Source of the DNA: Cupriavidus sp. WKF15
GTDB taxonomy: Bacteria > Pseudomonadota > Gammaproteobacteria > Burkholderiales > Burkholderiaceae
Length of the DNA stretch: 64,000 nucleotides
Assembly: GCF_029278605.1 (NCBI RefSeq)
Contig: NZ_CP119573.1
Location: forward strand, 806,001-870,000
Reading direction: 5' to 3'
A program made the translations under genes and the position numbers. Positions 34,698 to 44,590 of this stretch are shown piece by piece; position 1 is the first letter of the stretch, and each line of letters begins with the position of its first letter. The notes under the pieces were generated by a model that was given only the letters and a program-made list of their open reading frames with translations, made no database searches and was not told where the DNA came from.

Positions 34698-35396
34698 ATG
34701 TCGGCAACCCAACAACTCCCTGATGTCATCCGTGATTTCGAACGCGTTTCGTCCGATATCGTCAAGCAGGCGTCCGAGTACGCGTCTTCGATCTTCGCCG
34801 ATGTAGCGGGACGCCGCGGCGGCCTGCACGGGCGGATCGCACCACTGAGCCAAAAAAGCAAGTTCTGCGGTCCGGCTGTCACCGTGGAAGTTCGCCCGGG
34901 CGATAACCTCATGATTCACGCCGCCATGGCGCTAGCTCAACCAGGCGACGTCATTCTCGTCGATGGCAAAGGCGACCAAAGCAGCGCGCTGATGGGCGCA
35001 ATCATGGTTAATCAGTGCATTGCACTCGGTGTCGCGGCCGTCGTCCTGGACGCCGCTGCGCGTGATGCCGAAGAGATCATCGAGACTGGCTTCCCGATGT
35101 ACTCTGTAGGACTGAATCCCAACGGGCCTACCAAATTCGTACCCGGCCGCGTGAATCATCCGATTCAATGTGGCGGCGTTACGGTGCGCCCGGGAGACCT
35201 GGTCATCGGCGATGCAGACGGCGTGGTCGTCATCGAGCGCGAAAAAGCCCCGGCTCTGATTGAGGAGGCTGCAAAGAAGGTAGCGGCGGAGCGCAAACGC
35301 ATCGAAGGTATCAAGTCTGGCGAAGCACTGCGACCATCCTGGCTGGATGATGCCCTGCGTGCCGCAGGTGTCCTGAAGGCTGGGGAAACGCTGTGA
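34698..35396 (+). CDS. RraA-family aldolase/decarboxylase-like protein
   Basis: A 232-aa member of the RraA/HMG-CHA aldolase fold. Conserved parts are KFCGPAVTVEVRPGDNLMIHAAM, GDVILVDGKGDQSSALMGAIM and the metal-site stretch VVLDAAARDAEEI, which retains the D-x3-RD of active class II pyruvate aldolases. It most likely cleaves or decarboxylates a 4-hydroxy-2-oxo acid and not an RNase E partner. ATG at 34698 follows TTAGGAG. The stop overlaps the next start (GTGA), so it is translationally coupled to the dehydrogenase. Confidence 0.88.
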   Translation: MSATQQLPDVIRDFERVSSDIVKQASEYASSIFADVAGRRGGLHGRIAPLSQKSKFCGPAVTVEVRPGDNLMIHAAMALAQPGDVILVDGKGDQSSALMGAIMVNQCIALGVAAVVLDAAARDAEEIIETGFPMYSVGLNPNGPTKFVPGRVNHPIQCGGVTVRPGDLVIGDADGVVVIEREKAPALIEEAAKKVAAERKRIEGIKSGEALRPSWLDDALRAAGVLKAGETL

Positions 35397-36325
35397 GTAC
35401 GCCGGACAAGCCCGTAATCGTCGTGACCGCGGCGAACATTGCGCCACAGGCAGTCGCGCTGCTGTCCGACTTCGAACTGGTCTATGCAGGAAAAGCGGCA
35501 ACCGAAGAAGAGACCGCAGAACTTTGCCGGCGTTACGCGCCTGTGGCTATCATCGTCCGCACAAGCAAGGTCGGCGCCATGGCGCTCGACGCGGCGCCGT
35601 CGATTCGCGTCCTGTCAAAGCACGGAAGTGGCATCGACAACATCGACCAGGAAGCTGCGAAGGCTCGTGGCGTCAAAATCGTGGCCGCGACAGGCGCAAA
35701 TGCGGCAGCAGTGGCCGAACAAGCGCTGGCGCTAATGCTAGCCTGCGCAAAATCGGTGGTGAGCCTAGACCAGCGCACACGCAACGGCCATTGGGACAAA
35801 TCGACGCATCAAAGCCTCGAACTGAAGGGGCGCACGCTCGGACTTGTAGGCCTGGGGGCGATCGGCCGACGTTTCGCACAGATGGCGAATGCCATGGACA
35901 TGAAGGTCATTGGATATGACCCTTATGCCACCGATCTGCCGGCGAAAATCGAGCACGTCAGCCTCGACACGATCTGGCGAAATTCGGACGTCATATCGTT
36001 CCATTGTCCACTGACCACCGAGAATCGAGGACTCCTCAACGCGGATAACCTGGCCAAATGTAAGGATGGCGTTATCGTCGTCAACACCGCGCGCGGTGGA
36101 CTCATTGAAGAAGGCGCGCTTCTGGCAGCGGTTGAGAGCGGCAAAGTGGCCGCAGCAGGCCTGGATTCGTTGCAGCAAGAACCGCCGCCCGCCGATCATC
36201 CCTTCTTCAGAAACAGCAAGTTCATCATCAGCCCGCACATCGGCGGCGTAACGAGCGATGCCTTCGTCAACATGGGTGTTGCCGCCGCGACAAACGTACT
36301 GGCTGAACTCTTTAAGCAGGGGTAA
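35393..36325 (+). CDS. D-isomer-specific 2-hydroxyacid dehydrogenase
   Basis: A 310-aa NAD-dependent dehydrogenase. The Rossmann motif LVGLGAIGRRFAQMANAMDMKVIGYDPY lies in the middle, the catalytic Arg in VVNTARGG, Glu in LDSLQQEPPPADHPFF and His in ISPHIGGVT. Similar to phosphoglycerate dehydrogenase-like enzymes without the ACT domain. The GTG start overlaps the RraA stop by 4 bases. Likely oxidises a hydroxyacid substrate or reduces a 2-oxo acid made by the aldolase-like neighbour. Confidence 0.92.
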   Translation: MSTPDKPVIVVTAANIAPQAVALLSDFELVYAGKAATEEETAELCRRYAPVAIIVRTSKVGAMALDAAPSIRVLSKHGSGIDNIDQEAAKARGVKIVAATGANAAAVAEQALALMLACAKSVVSLDQRTRNGHWDKSTHQSLELKGRTLGLVGLGAIGRRFAQMANAMDMKVIGYDPYATDLPAKIEHVSLDTIWRNSDVISFHCPLTTENRGLLNADNLAKCKDGVIVVNTARGGLIEEGALLAAVESGKVAAAGLDSLQQEPPPADHPFFRNSKFIISPHIGGVTSDAFVNMGVAAATNVLAELFKQG

Positions 36326-36334
36326 GGAGCCGAC

Positions 36335-37408
36335 ATGAGCGAGGCATCCCAGCGCCGGTGGCAGCGGAAGCCGGCCGGCAGCAATTGGGGCGAATTTGGA
36401 CCGAACGACCAGCGCGGACGCATGAACCTGGTGGATCGCGCCAAGGTACTGCAAGGCGTCGCAGAGGTACGCGAAGGCATTACGTTCTGCCTTTCGCTTC
36501 CCCTCGATTACCCCGGCGGCCAAACTATGAACATGCGTCGGCAGCCACCGCGGCGCTTCGCAGTCCTTCGGGATGGAAAGAGCGCCGGGCAGCAGGGTTT
36601 CTGCTGGTCGTACCGTTCCGAGGATCCCGATCTGACGGACGTGGTCAATGACGATGTCGTGCTCATGAGCCTGCAGTATTCAACGCAGTGGGACAGCCTT
36701 GCACACGTAGGCAGTCATTTCGATGCCGACGGTGACGGCAGCGACGAAGCTGTCTTCTACAACGGCTTTCGGGCCGGCGAGGACATCAGAGCCGGTGTCG
36801 AGACTCAAGCGCCCGAGGCGTGGGCAAGATACGAAAACCCGGAAGCCGGAGCGTTGAGTATCGCCGTCCTTGCTGAGCACGGTGCCCAAGGCCGCGGCGT
36901 CATGATCGACATCGAGCGCCACATTGGGCGTAAACGACAGGCTGTCGGCTACGACCAGCTCATGCGCATTCTGGAAGCAGATAACGTAACCGTCGAGTCG
37001 GGTGATATGGTCTGCCTCCATACCGGGTTCGCCGACACATTGTTATCGATGAACAAGTCGCCCGATCTCAAGGTACTCCACGAATCCGGCACCGGACTGG
37101 ATGGCTACGACGCGAAGCTGCTCAATTGGATCACCGACTCGCGCCTGGCATGCCTGCTGGCAGACAACCCCGCCGTGGAGCTGGTTGTGCCGAAACCGCT
37201 GACGCCTTCCCCCATTCGCGGGCCAAGATTGCCGCTGCATGAACATTGCCTGTTCAAGAATGGCATTCACCTCGGCGAGCTGTGGCATTTGACACCATTG
37301 GCATACTGGCTGCGCGAGAACAATCGTAGCCGCTTCCTGCTGACCGCGCCACCTCTGCGCCTTCCCGGCGCAGTAGGTTCGCCGGCGACCCCGATCGCGA
37401 CGGTCTAG
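36335..37408 (+). CDS. Cyclase-family hydrolase
   Basis: A 357-aa protein of the putative cyclase/kynurenine-formamidase-like family. The metal-site motif appears as DSLAHVGSHFDADGDG (H-x-G-S-H-x-D variant), with a later RGVMIDI stretch and a C-terminal LPLHEHCLFKNGIHLGELWHL. It is expected to hydrolyse a cyclic ester, amide or formamide. It starts 9 bases after the dehydrogenase stop, with AAGGAG upstream. It could open a lactone or amide before the aldolase step; the substrate is unknown. Confidence 0.9.
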   Translation: MSEASQRRWQRKPAGSNWGEFGPNDQRGRMNLVDRAKVLQGVAEVREGITFCLSLPLDYPGGQTMNMRRQPPRRFAVLRDGKSAGQQGFCWSYRSEDPDLTDVVNDDVVLMSLQYSTQWDSLAHVGSHFDADGDGSDEAVFYNGFRAGEDIRAGVETQAPEAWARYENPEAGALSIAVLAEHGAQGRGVMIDIERHIGRKRQAVGYDQLMRILEADNVTVESGDMVCLHTGFADTLLSMNKSPDLKVLHESGTGLDGYDAKLLNWITDSRLACLLADNPAVELVVPKPLTPSPIRGPRLPLHEHCLFKNGIHLGELWHLTPLAYWLRENNRSRFLLTAPPLRLPGAVGSPATPIATV

Positions 37409-37439
37409 TACACAACTACAACATTCTGGAGACGAGAAA

Positions 37440-38405
37440 ATGTTCAAGTCCGTTACCGGCGCCATTGCCGGCCTCACACTGCTGTGCGCCACCACGTGTG
37501 CCAGCGCCGCCTATCCCGATCATCCAATCCGTCTCGTCGTTCCGTATCCCGCAGGCGGCGCTGCCGACACGGTCGCCCGCATCGTAGCTGCGCCTCTGGG
37601 TACCAAGCTGGGTCAGACCATTGTCGTAGACAACCGCCCCGGTGCAAGCGGTGTGATCGGTGCCGGCGCGGTCGCCAAGGCTGCGCCGGACGGCTACACC
37701 CTGCTACTGGATGCTACGGCTCACTCGGTCAACCCTAGTCTGCAACCGAAGCTTCCTTACGATACCGCGAAGGACTTTGCCCCCATCTCCCTGGTGGTAC
37801 TAGTGCCAAACCTTTTAGTGGTTCCTCCAAACTCTCCATTCAACTCGCCCAAGGATATCGTGGCGCGCGCAAAGGCTACGCCTGGAAAGCTCACCTATGC
37901 GTCCGCGGGCTCCGGCACCGCACAGCATCTGGCAGCAGAGCTGTTCCGTCAACAGTCTGGACTGACTATGCTTCACGTTCCCTACAAAGGGGGTGCACCA
38001 GCCTTGAGTGACTTGATGGGTGGCCAGGTGGACATGATGTTCAGCAACATGGCAGCGTCTTACCCACTGGTCTCTGGCAAGAAGTTGAAGGTACTGGCGA
38101 CCACAGGCGCAAAGCGCTCCACCACGTTGCCCGATGTACCCACCATCTCGGAATCCGGACTTCCCGGCTACCAGGTGTATGAGTGGAATGGCTTGTTCGC
38201 GCCTGCTGGCACATCTGCGGAAATCATAGAAAAGATCAACAAGGCAACAATCGAAGTCTTGGCACAACCCGCAATCAAGGAACGTCTCGCGGCAATCGGC
38301 GCGGAGGCTTCTGGTGATAAGCCACAAGAATTTCGAAAGTTCCTTGATGCGGAGCGCGCAAAATGGGCGACAGTCATTAAACAGGGCAATATTCGCCCGG
38401 AATGA
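37440..38405 (+). CDS. Bug-family solute-binding protein
   Basis: A 321-aa periplasmic binding protein with a signal peptide ending near residue 23 (TTCASA). Bug motifs: YPDHPIRLVVPYPAGGAADTVARI, NRPGASGVIGAGAVAKAAPDGYTLLL and LPDVPTISESG. It lies 31 bases after the cyclase gene with a GGAGA site. It is the second Bug gene in the same cluster and differs clearly from the first, so the cluster may take up two related acids. Confidence 0.93.
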   Translation: MFKSVTGAIAGLTLLCATTCASAAYPDHPIRLVVPYPAGGAADTVARIVAAPLGTKLGQTIVVDNRPGASGVIGAGAVAKAAPDGYTLLLDATAHSVNPSLQPKLPYDTAKDFAPISLVVLVPNLLVVPPNSPFNSPKDIVARAKATPGKLTYASAGSGTAQHLAAELFRQQSGLTMLHVPYKGGAPALSDLMGGQVDMMFSNMAASYPLVSGKKLKVLATTGAKRSTTLPDVPTISESGLPGYQVYEWNGLFAPAGTSAEIIEKINKATIEVLAQPAIKERLAAIGAEASGDKPQEFRKFLDAERAKWATVIKQGNIRPE

Positions 38406-38580
38406 TGTTGGGTCTGGAGAACGTACTGCGCGGAGTGTCGATGGCCGCTACGTAGGTCCTTACGGCCATTGGCATCGCCGTGCCAACGGCCGAGAAGGTC
38501 GGTAGCGGACCGCGGTAGCTGCTGTGGCCAAAACAACTGTTGACCTCCTTGCGCCGACCGATTTCACGACCTCCGCCGCG

Positions 38581-39018
38581 CTAGCGATAGACGAGCACGG
38601 GAATCTTGCTGTGAGTCAGTACCTTCAACGTCTCGCTCCCGATCAGGATCCCCTGCACGCCGCGCCGCCCATGAGACGCCATCACAATCAAGTCGCAGCC
38701 CTTGTCTTCGGCCGTCTTGATAATGGCCTCATAGGGATGATCGCTAGCGACATAGGTAGTCTGACAATCCACGCCGCTAGCGCGGGCTTCTCGCGCAAGA
38801 CTATCCAGATACTGGGTCGCAACCTTCAGTGCCTCGTTTGCATACTCCTCGCGGGTATTCGCCAACATTTCAACGTGATAGCTCATCAGATGGTAGTCCG
38901 GACAGACGCGCACCGCGGTGACGCGGGCTCCCATCTCTCTCGTCAATGCGATTCCCTTGTGGAAGGCCGATTCGGCCAAGGGTGAGCCATCGACTGCCAG
39001 CAGAAGATGTTTGAACAT
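38581..39018 (-). CDS. Universal stress protein (UspA family)
   Basis: A 145-aa UspA-fold protein. The N-terminus is MFKHLLLAVDGSPLAESAF and the C-terminal ATP-binding motif is MASHGRRGVQGILIGSETLKVLTHSKIPVLV (G-2x-G-9x-G(S/T) type). GAGGAGG precedes ATG. It converges on the catabolic cluster. Role in stress survival by family; no specific stimulus is visible. Confidence 0.94.
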   Translation of the reverse strand: MFKHLLLAVDGSPLAESAFHKGIALTREMGARVTAVRVCPDYHLMSYHVEMLANTREEYANEALKVATQYLDSLAREARASGVDCQTTYVASDHPYEAIIKTAEDKGCDLIVMASHGRRGVQGILIGSETLKVLTHSKIPVLVYR

Positions 39019-39422
39019 GTCGTCCTCCTCGCCTGCCGCGCGCTAGAACGAAATGCCGCTCGGCTGCGCTACGGCCAATCCGAGCGACAGAGCATGGAGA
39101 GCAGGAGCCACGGTAACGACGTACCGACTGTCTCCGAACGCCCACCATCTGACTCGAGTATAGGTGGCGAGATGGGCACGTCAACGCGCGACGGATCCCC
39201 CTTGACAATGCTCGATACCGCAATGCAGCAAGCCCGAATCTGAAACGTAAGGTGCCGCTGCGTCCTGATTTTGGTTTGCTGGCTGGTACACGCGGCAGTA
39301 GAATTTTTGCGGACCACGCTGCTCTTTCTCCGGCATCAGACAACTCGCGTACCGGATACGAATTCGCCAAATGCCCGTGCAGCCTCCGATTCATTTGAAC
39401 GGGGTAACCAATGAGGGAAGCC

Positions 39423-41237
39423 ATGTACCAGCAGACATACGATCCACTCGGGAACGTGTTTCTTTCCACAGCGGTGGCAGCGATTCCAATCCTTGTGCTG
39501 CTGTACTTCATCGCCCTGCATCGGCATCGTGACCCGCACGGCAACGTGCACCTCGGCATCTCCGCACCCTATGCGGCGTTCTATGGCGTCATCGCGGCCT
39601 TCCTGGTTTCCTGCATCGTCTTCAGGATGCCGCTTGCCTCGGCGGCATCAGCGTTTGCGCTCGGATCCCTCTCCGGCTTCCTGGGAATCATCTGGATCGT
39701 TCTCGCCGCAATGTTCCTGTACACGATGACGGTGGTAACCGGCAAGTTCGAGATTGTGAAGGAGTCCATCATCCATATCTCGTTCGATCGGCGGCTGCAG
39801 TGCGTGCTGATTGCGTTTTCATTCGGGGCGATCATCGAGGGAACCTCGGGCTTCGGGACACCCGTGGCAATCGCCGGTGCGGTGATGGTGGGCCTGGGAT
39901 TCAAGCCCTTCCAGTCCGCTGTCCTGAATCTCTTGGCCAATACCGCGCCCGTCGCGTGGGGCGCGATTGGCACGCCGATCGTCACGCTGGCGGCGGTGAG
40001 CGGGCTGGACCAAGTCACGCTGTCTGCCATGGCCGGCCGCCAACTGCCTTTTGTCTCGATCCTGGTCCCCTTCTGGCTTGTTGCCACGTTCGTGAAGATG
40101 GAAGGCGGCACCTGGAAGGAGGCATTCGAAGTGTGGCCGGCAGCGCTGTGCGCGGGGGCATCGTTCGCCGTCATGCAGTGGTTCGCGTCAGGGACCAACG
40201 AGTTCCACCTGATGACGGACGTGGTCTCCGGCGTGTTTTCGGTCATCTGCACCGCACTCTTTCTGCGCTTTGCCTGGCATCCGAAGACACGCTTCCTGCT
40301 CAGGGCCGAGCGCGAGGCGCTGGCCGCGGCCGGTAAGGCCAGTGCGACAGCCCCGGCCGACAACACCGAATGGAAGTACGCTTACACGACACGCGAGACA
40401 GTCTATGCGTGGCTGCCCTGGGTGATCCTGATCCTTTGCTGTGCCATCTGGGGCATGCCAGAGTTCAAGAAGTACCTGAATAACCTTTTCTCCTCGGTCA
40501 CGTTCTCTACGACATTGCTCGGCTCACCTTTCTCAGGGACGCTCTCGCTACCCGTCTGGGACATGCCTGCGCTGCACAACCTGGTGCAGAGGATGCCGCC
40601 GGTGGCGCCAGTCAATGCCAAGCCGGAGGTGGCAAGGTTCACCATCAACTGGCTCTCTGCCGCCGGGACCGGGGTGTTCGTCGCGGCGATCCTGTCCGGC
40701 CTGGTCCTCGGGCTCAGTGCGGCACAATGGAAGGCGGCCTTCCGCCAGACCCTCCAGCGCATGAAGATTCCAGTCCTGGTGATCGCACAAGTCCTCGGAC
40801 TCGGGTTCCTGACGCGGTACGCCGGTACGGACGCCGTGCTCGGCCTCGCGTTCACCGGCGCCGGCTTCCTGTATCCCTTCTTTGCCGCCTACCTTGGCTG
40901 GCTCGGCGTCTTCCTGACGGGCTCCGACACGGCTTCCAATGCCCTATTCGGCAGCCTGCAGCGAATCACTGCCCAGCAACTCAACTTGAACCCGATCCTG
41001 ATCGTTGCCACGAACTCGACCGGCGGCGTGATGGGGAAAATGATCGACGCGCAGTCCATCATGGTGGCCTGCGCGGCATGCTATGACGAACCAGAGGAGA
41101 GGTCGCATGCGCTTGGACCAATCTTCCGCACCATTTTCTGGCACTCCATCGTCGGAGCCGCGGTGATTGGCCTGATAGCGCTTCTGCAAGCCTATATCTT
41201 CCCAGGGATTATTCCGGTAGCACCACTCGGCAAATGA
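39423..41237 (+). CDS. L-lactate permease family transporter
   Basis: Second LctP-family permease in the window, 604 aa, longer than the 569-aa paralog. It has [54 protein letters not shown] and NSTGGVMGKMIDAQSIMVACAAC. The start at 39423 follows GAGGGAAGCC. The extra length lies in a central hydrophilic loop around residues 290-340. No lut genes are adjacent, so its substrate may be glycolate, lactate or another 2-hydroxy acid. Confidence 0.93.
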   Translation: MYQQTYDPLGNVFLSTAVAAIPILVLLYFIALHRHRDPHGNVHLGISAPYAAFYGVIAAFLVSCIVFRMPLASAASAFALGSLSGFLGIIWIVLAAMFLYTMTVVTGKFEIVKESIIHISFDRRLQCVLIAFSFGAIIEGTSGFGTPVAIAGAVMVGLGFKPFQSAVLNLLANTAPVAWGAIGTPIVTLAAVSGLDQVTLSAMAGRQLPFVSILVPFWLVATFVKMEGGTWKEAFEVWPAALCAGASFAVMQWFASGTNEFHLMTDVVSGVFSVICTALFLRFAWHPKTRFLLRAEREALAAAGKASATAPADNTEWKYAYTTRETVYAWLPWVILILCCAIWGMPEFKKYLNNLFSSVTFSTTLLGSPFSGTLSLPVWDMPALHNLVQRMPPVAPVNAKPEVARFTINWLSAAGTGVFVAAILSGLVLGLSAAQWKAAFRQTLQRMKIPVLVIAQVLGLGFLTRYAGTDAVLGLAFTGAGFLYPFFAAYLGWLGVFLTGSDTASNALFGSLQRITAQQLNLNPILIVATNSTGGVMGKMIDAQSIMVACAACYDEPEERSHALGPIFRTIFWHSIVGAAVIGLIALLQAYIFPGIIPVAPLGK

Positions 41238-41409
41238 AACGTAAGGAGCAGATTCGGCAAAGGCCAGCCCGCGCCCCGTTATCGGGTCGCATTCACATTT
41301 TCGGAAGTAACCTGCCGACGAGCGGGCGCGGCCAGTCTCGGGCATCGCCCGCCGCCGGCGTCAGCCCTTCCCCAGGATTGTCACTGCCTTGTTCGCATCG
41401 TCGAGCGAG

Positions 41410-41780
41410 TCCACCGACACGTAGGCGACAAGCAGATCGAATCGGCCGCGCTGCTGGTGCCAGAAGTCGCCGAGGCAGCGGTGGTGCCAGTGGCCGACGA
41501 AGTCAAGGGGAAGGTTCCCGACCTCTATGTCTCGCTCAAGCCGGGACTGGCGCCCTCCCAAAAGATCGCGAACAAGGTCGCGGCCTCGGTGTCCCAGATC
41601 GGCGCGATTGCGCGTCCGCATCGCGTCGTCATTGTTCCTGACATGCCCAAGACACGCTCAGGCAAGATCATGCGCCGCGTGCTGGCGGCGATCTCCAACC
41701 ACCAGGATCCAGGTGACGTGTCAACGCTTGCCAATCCGGAGATTGTAGAGAAGATCAGGGACCTGACGACCTTGTCGTAG
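41410..41780 (+). pseudogene. Remnant of an acetyl-CoA synthetase-like gene (C-terminal end)
   Basis: The frame reads only the AMP-binding C-terminal subdomain of an acyl-CoA synthetase: QIESAALLVPEVAEAAVVPVADEVKG, then ARPHRVVIVPDMPKTRSGKIMRRVL with the catalytic Lys region. The adenylation domain is missing. On the opposite strand the DNA just before it (41361-41425) ends another reading frame (VDSLDDANKAVTILGKG), so two gene scraps meet here. Probably the result of a deletion. Confidence 0.8.
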
Positions 41781-42081
41781 AACGGAAGCACATGAAGACC
41801 GTGGCGAGGAGTACGCATGGACGCACCTCCTATCGGCTGGCTGAGTACGGCCATCTTCTGCCGGTCACCAAAGAACTGAGTTGGACATTCAACAGTCGGC
41901 TTCGATCGGTAAGCGGACGTCCGGTGGCCGGGCATGTATCTCAAGGGATCGGCCTTTGCGGTTGTTCGCCCTCGATGGGCCCCCGACCACGGAGAATGTC
42001 TGCTTCCAGGTCAGCTCATTGCTCGCGAGATGACCGATCCATGGAATCGCAATTCGATGCGACCACCGTTTGCTGGATTGC
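41781..42081. other. 301-bp stretch without a supported gene
   Basis: Nothing recognised between the synthetase remnant and the convergent ABC-type binding protein gene. Confidence 0.35.
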
Positions 42082-43050
42082 CTACTGTATAACCCGATCC
42101 GCGCGCTTGAGCACCTCAGGCGAAACCGTCACGCCGATTTCGCGCGCCGTTTTCAGGTTCACGATGAGCTCATAGCGCTTCACCGTCTCCACGGATAGAG
42201 CGCCAGGTTTGGCGCCCTTCAGCACCTTGTCCACGTAAGCTGCCATGTGCCGGATTGCCTCGGTTTGGCTTGCTCCATAGGAGACGAGTCCCCCAGCCGC
42301 TACCCTAGACGGGGCAAATAGGGTGGGGAGTCGATTCTTCGCTGCCAGATCCACGACTTCCTTCGCGTGAACGCCCAGTATCGGTTCCTCAAGTACCAGC
42401 AAAGCATCCGCATGTTGCTGCTTGATGGCGGCGAACGCTCCTTCCAGATCCGGATTCGGTCCTGCCACTCTGAGTCGCTGCGGCTGCAACTCGAGCGTCC
42501 GTGCTTGTCCCTCGGCCGCGTTAATCAAAGCCTCGGAGACGCCTTGATCTCCCAGGATCGCCACACGCTTGAGCCCGGGGACAACTTGCTTTAGAAGTTC
42601 GAGCTGTTTCGTAGCTTGCTGCGGGTCAAAGGATGTAACGCCGGTGAGATTTCCGCCAGGTCGCTCCAGATTTGGTACGAGGTGGTCCGCCACCGGATCG
42701 ACTACGACCGAGAACACTATTGGGATGTCGGTAACCGATTTCTTGGCCGCGCGCGCCGTTACGGCACCTGTCACGGCAAGGACATCGATTTTAAGGCCCA
42801 CCAGCTCGGAAAAAATTTCAGGGAACCGCTCATAGTGCCCCTCAGCGAATCGCGGCTCGATGACGATGTTCTTCCCGTCGATGTAGCCTAAATCGGCAAG
42901 ACCTTGCCGGAATGCGTCGAAGAGGGGTAGGGAACGGCCCTGGGGTGCGAGAAACCCAACTCGCGGGATTTTAGCGGGCTGCTGTGCTTCCGAAGGTGGG
43001 AGTACGAAACTCAAACTCAGCGTAAGAACCGTGAGCATTCGCTTCAACAT
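42082..43050 (-). CDS. ABC transporter substrate-binding protein (TrpX-like)
   Basis: A 322-aa exported protein with a signal peptide ending about residue 22 (PPSEA). The family pattern includes RVGFLAPQGRSLPLFDAFRQGLADLGYIDGKNIVIEPRFAEG, NLERPGGNLTGVTSFDP, ELLKQVVPGLKRVAILGDQG and the C-terminal RHMAAYVDKVLKGAKPG. AAGGAGG precedes ATG at 43050. No permease or ATPase gene is adjacent, so it is an orphan binding protein. Substrate unknown. Confidence 0.92.
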   Translation of the reverse strand: MLKRMLTVLTLSLSFVLPPSEAQQPAKIPRVGFLAPQGRSLPLFDAFRQGLADLGYIDGKNIVIEPRFAEGHYERFPEIFSELVGLKIDVLAVTGAVTARAAKKSVTDIPIVFSVVVDPVADHLVPNLERPGGNLTGVTSFDPQQATKQLELLKQVVPGLKRVAILGDQGVSEALINAAEGQARTLELQPQRLRVAGPNPDLEGAFAAIKQQHADALLVLEEPILGVHAKEVVDLAAKNRLPTLFAPSRVAAGGLVSYGASQTEAIRHMAAYVDKVLKGAKPGALSVETVKRYELIVNLKTAREIGVTVSPEVLKRADRVIQ

Positions 43051-43612
43051 TCGAACCTCCTTGTCGAAGGAATTGCCAGCAAAGGCGAGTCGCCGCAAAC
43101 GACGTCGCGGCGGCAGGAGGAACAAGAGACCATGAAACGATACGCCTGAGTTTGGTCTGCGGTCAATGCGAGGGTAGGTTTCATCCGCGTGAACCGAGTC
43201 AGCGGCGGTCGCACGGTTTGATAGGACTTTCCGCTTTCCGCTACCCCACCCATCAATTGCTGTCGGTACTTGGCAGCAGAGTTCGCTGCATCGGAATAAT
43301 GCTGCTTATGAGGAGGTTTTCATTCTCATCGAAAAAGGTTTGCCGACACGAGTTTCACTCAAAACCTGTCATCGCTGCCATGAGTGGCCAAAGGACTGCA
43401 GAGGATCGACTCCGGGCATAGGGCGCTCAACCGGTTGAATCCACACCGACGACTTGCCGCCGGGCAGGAAGCCATGGACGACCGTTGGACGCCGCAAGCC
43501 GCCGTTAATGTGGAGGAGGCTGGAACGGCGGTCGTGGGTCGGACTCTGCCCCTCGCCATCTATTGACGACACCCTCCCGCGCAAATCGTGAGGGCGCGTA
43601 CTATCAAGCTAT
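43051..43612. other. 562-bp stretch without a supported gene
   Basis: Only short frames without start signals are seen; GC is lower than in core regions. Nothing recognised. Confidence 0.35.
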
Positions 43613-44167
43613 TTACTTCCCCGCCAACGCGGGGAATTGCGGGTTCGTCACAACCTGCTTGAGCAGTTCCTGCACGGCGGGGCCGAAGGCATCTGCCACG
43701 TTCTTGCACGCGCCGGCAGCGGTCCAACTCGTGTCGAACGGATACTTGACAGAGACCTTATAGCCCTTGTCGGCAGTCGACTTCACGGCCATCGTGATCT
43801 GCCAGTACGCCGGGGACACCGAGCTGAAACTCAGTTCTTCGATGCGCCCGTCGATCGGCGCACCTTTCACGTCATAGGCTTGAGCCATCAGGAGTTCTTC
43901 CTGGAACGCATCCTTGATGTACTGCGATGGTGTCTTGCCCGGCGCCACCTTTACCGGACCATTCAGGCGGCACAAGGGGCTCTCATCGACGCCCGGCGCA
44001 AGACCGACCTCGGCGACGCTGACCTTCTTCGGCTGAAGGCTTTGCTGGATGGCAATGACATTGGCGGCGGACGCCTTGTAGGGAATCGAGTTCGTGGTCT
44101 CGCAACCAGTCAATACGATGCCACTGGCGAGAATGGTAGCAACCAGCGCAATTCTGCTTTGATTCAT
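43613..44167 (-). CDS. Hypothetical lipoprotein
   Basis: A 184-aa protein with a clear type II signal peptide (LASGIVLTGCETT; lipobox Cys at residue 22). The mature part is soluble: CRLNGPVKVAPGKTPSQYIKDAFQEELLMAQAY, then a region with paired strands (ISPAYWQITMAVKS-like) and a GACKNVADAFGPAVQELLKQV helix. AAGGGA precedes the ATG. Likely an outer- or inner-membrane-anchored protein of unknown role. Confidence 0.85.
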   Translation of the reverse strand: MNQSRIALVATILASGIVLTGCETTNSIPYKASAANVIAIQQSLQPKKVSVAEVGLAPGVDESPLCRLNGPVKVAPGKTPSQYIKDAFQEELLMAQAYDVKGAPIDGRIEELSFSSVSPAYWQITMAVKSTADKGYKVSVKYPFDTSWTAAGACKNVADAFGPAVQELLKQVVTNPQFPALAGK

Positions 44168-44590
44168 ATATCCCTTCGCATGTGTTAAAGGCTCGACGGT
44201 ATGCGTGCCCGCTACGATAAACGGATAGCAGCCAGGATTCCCTAATCCCACCTTAGAGGGGGCGACGCTGCATTCTTCGTATGCCGAAGCCTGGAGCGCC
44301 GCAATGCGAAGTTTCCTATCGACGCTTTCCAAACCGATAGCCAAACTTCCCCAGTCATCGCATCACCGATGACCGGGTGTGGCAACCCGAACCGCTCCGA
44401 TCGACGCCTATCGTGTATGGTTTTTTCGTACACGCTCGCCTCATCAATCCATGGCGGGCCGGATGGGGCAGCCGCAAGGCTGGCCGGTTTTTCGATCGGA
44501 GCACCGGCATTGCCACCCCCGTTATCAGGCCCGCCACCCCTCATGTCGCAATGACGGGATGGCCTCTCAACTGCATTTCAGGAGGTCACA
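44168..44590. other. 423-bp divergent intergenic stretch
   Basis: Promoter region between the lipoprotein and the small + strand gene. No gene supported. Frames on both strands are short and lack start signals. Confidence 0.35.

Noticed and set aside
34698..35396. Calling the RraA-family protein an RNase E inhibitor
   Set aside because: It lies in a catabolic operon and keeps the aldolase-type D-x3-RD site.
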